DNA of 64,000 nucleotides from Phytoseiulus persimilis (taxonomy: Eukaryota; Arthropoda; Arachnida; Mesostigmata; Phytoseiidae), in the NCBI GenBank assembly GCA_037576195.1, contig CM075101.1, positions 41,664,001-41,728,000 of the forward strand. The letters are read 5' to 3'. A program made the translations under genes and the position numbers. Shown piece after piece: positions 62,101-64,000 of the stretch (its first letter is position 1; the number at the start of each line of letters is the position of its first letter). The notes under the pieces were generated by a model that saw nothing but the letters and a program-made list of their open reading frames with translations, was not told the DNA's origin and made no database searches.

Positions 62101-62406
62101 CCCGACATAGTGTCGTACGATCTATTTTGAGCGTTTACGCAACGCCAACTTTCGTGCGAAACTTCTGAACAGCTCAATAAATAGGAACAGCGTCTCGCGA
62201 GAGAACGACTCCCGCCGTGTCTCATACTCTGCGCGGGGAAGCGCGAACCCATGTTCTTGTAACCCAGGGCTCGGGCCGTGGGCGAGAGTTCCGGGCCTCC
62301 TTCTCGGGCTCAGGAATTCTAATAAGGAGCCTTTCGCAGAGCGGGGCCTACGGAGTTTTTTGTTTGGCGGTGGAAGTCCACAGAGCCCCCGCTGCTTCGT
62401 ACTCAC
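59112..62406 (-). other. Possible 3.3-kb intron with one further candidate exon
   Basis: If the two candidate exons are joined, this is their intron. Within it a minus-strand segment at about 59753-59919 lies between a clean TTTCAG acceptor and a GTGAGT donor. It is open in one frame but does not fit the phase of both partners, so it may be an alternative or unrelated exon. Confidence 0.2.
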
Positions 62407-62648
62407 AGTCCGCTCTCCAATTCTCTTCTGGAAGCGGTTCTCACTCGGAGTTCCGGGACATCCACCTCGAGCACACTCTCCGCGCGTTTTTTCGCAACTG
62501 CTGTCGGCGGCGGAGACGCTTTTTGCATAATATGTGCCAAGAGTCGGATGACAGCATCGGCAGGATCGTCCCGCCGAGTGAGGCGACAGCCATAGACAAC
62601 TCTCCACGGTGCGGTGTCAAGTGCAGCGAACGGCGATGTATCGCTCAT
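62407..62648 (-). CDS. Candidate first coding exon, unrecognised protein
   Basis: A minus-strand ATG at 62646-62648 begins an 80-codon frame starting MSDTSPFAALDTAPW. It ends at a strong GTGAGT donor (complement of 62401-62406), leaving phase 2. The product includes an amphipathic stretch (DPADAVIRLLAHIMQ) and an Arg-rich segment near the donor. No signal peptide or domain is recognised. The phase matches the acceptor at 59112, giving a plausible two-exon start of a minus-strand gene. A 220-codon plus-strand ORF begins just upstream at 62998 but lacks any known motif. Confidence 0.3.
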
Positions 62649-64000
62649 CGTGAAAGATGATGGGGAGGCCAGAACGGAGCCTTGATTCTGAATCCTTCTG
62701 CCATCGATTCCCGCGCTCAAATTCGCGACAAACTGTCTGATGACGTGTGCGCCGTTAGGCCTGTGTGCTGTATGGGCGCTTGCGCATTCGCTCCAGGAGC
62801 GAGAAATCCTTGCGTTGAGGCCATTCTTCAGAATGTGCTGCGAGCCGGCAGCGTTCACAAAGCCACTGTTAAATGAATCCAAGGAAATATGTAAGGATAA
62901 ATAAATATGAAGAGAGATGACAAAAGGGTGTGGTGAGGCAAGTGCCCCGAACGAAGGAGCCGACGAGCGATTGAAATGCCACCACAAGTAGCGTGCAATG
63001 CCGTGCAACAATACGTGCCGATGCTCGTCCGTTCTGATATTTTTGGAGGGAGTGGTCGCAGTGGTCGTTGCCGGAGACTTCCCGATCGCCGATCGGATAA
63101 TTGAGACGTACCGGCTCAAAGATTCGGCCGCTCGCCGAGTCGCCGCACCGGACCTAGATCTTGCTTACCACCTCGGGCTTACCATTCACTCAGCGGCTTG
63201 TTTACTCGGTCATTCCTCACGCGCGCTTGTTGGTTGGATAAGCTCGCTTTTGTGTCCTGGCAGAAAGAGTCAAGGCCGGAAACAAAGGGTGGAAAAGCGC
63301 AACGCTGCCGCTTATTTGCATTCGTTCCAAGATGCCCAACCGCGGTGCTCGTTTCCGATCCGGGCCCAGCCGACCCGGCGAACGGAACGGCCGTCAAATC
63401 CGAGTGCCAACCTTCACGGAGCGGAAGACTGCGAATATCGATCTTCGCGCATCCTCGTCAGCTTCAGTGACCCGGGAGAATGGAAACCGAGTGTCACTGT
63501 TTGTTTGTTCGTTGACAGCCTTGTGGGAACACCGACGCTCGGCGAGCAGCGAAACAGCGACTCCGTCATCTTTCCGAAGCGTCCGATCAAATTCATTCAG
63601 CGCCATTCGGATCGGAGCGTGAACACGTCACGATGCGTGCAACAAGGCACGACCAGCTAACAGGGGTGCAATAACGATTCTGTGGGATATCGTCGGCCCG
63701 ATGCGGACTGGAAGTGTATCGTTGCGCGATCGCATGCAAATTTCCATTGTCTGCCAATTCGACCCGAACAGAACTCCTCCCATGATGCCCACTTTCGCCT
63801 CATATCGTTATCCGACGCCGCGATAACGCAATCGACGAAACGAGCACGAACCCAAAAGACGCGGACACGCGGCGCACTTCCGAAAGCTCAGAAGCGCGGT
63901 CGCATTAGAATATCCCGGAGGAACGTTCCAGCGCGTCTGAGGAACCATCGAACACTGCGGGCAGTTCGCCTCGAATCGGACCGATATGCGAACTGCACGA
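62649..64000. other. No recognised gene to window end
   Basis: This would be the promoter and 5' UTR of the candidate minus-strand gene if that gene is real. A plus-strand ORF at 62998-63660 (220 codons) has no recognisable domain, and its frame composition does not stand out from overlapping frames. Confidence 0.35.

Noticed and set aside
1..64000. CRISPR arrays, bacterial operons and integrated viral genes
   Set aside because: None was seen. The tandem repeats lack the repeat-spacer structure of CRISPR, and no viral gene was recognised.

Overview
The window is eukaryotic nuclear DNA, most likely from a compact arthropod genome. It has spliceosomal introns of mostly 60-240 bp with GT..AG ends, AATAAA signals, a eukaryotic tRNA-Ile(AAT) with internal A and B boxes, and animal-type EFTUD2, BUB1/BUBR1, DAZ/Boule-like and DDX42 proteins. 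The roughly balanced to GC-rich base composition, one long uninterrupted EFTUD2 reading frame and short introns fit a mesostigmatan (phytoseiid-like) mite best; this is inference from general knowledge, not from a search.

Layout. 1-4555: no recognised gene. 4558-8100, minus strand: EFTUD2, the U5 snRNP GTPase, with its whole coding region in one exon and one 5'-UTR intron. It is divergent from a BUB1/BUBR1-like checkpoint kinase at 8278-11966 (plus strand, six exons), with roughly 420 bp of shared promoter between them. 14256-15732: a four-exon RRM protein of DAZ/Boule type. 16867-16940: tRNA-Ile on the minus strand. 17-25.5 kb: a transposon graveyard with two decayed Tc1-like transposase copies, a 44-46 bp minisatellite, a TIR element full of GGGCATGC motifs, and a 32-bp tandem repeat facing inverted copies of itself. 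25611-28826: the ten-exon DEAD-box helicase gene DDX42. 28.9-64 kb: about 35 kb with no recognised gene. It holds many short chance ORFs on both strands, simple repeats including a 22-base C run, and a few candidate exons, the best being a phase-compatible minus-strand pair at 62407-62648 and about 58.7-59.1 kb.

Functionally, EFTUD2 and DDX42 both act in spliceosome assembly or remodelling, BUB1/BUBR1 acts in the spindle checkpoint, and DAZ/Boule proteins are germline translation regulators. Nothing shows them forming a single system. I found no clearly new multi-gene system. The points most worth following are an Arg in place of the P-loop Lys in EFTUD2, a BUB protein combining BUBR1-type motifs with a complete kinase, a transposon carrying six p53-type half-sites, and introns flanked on both sides by AG|GT.
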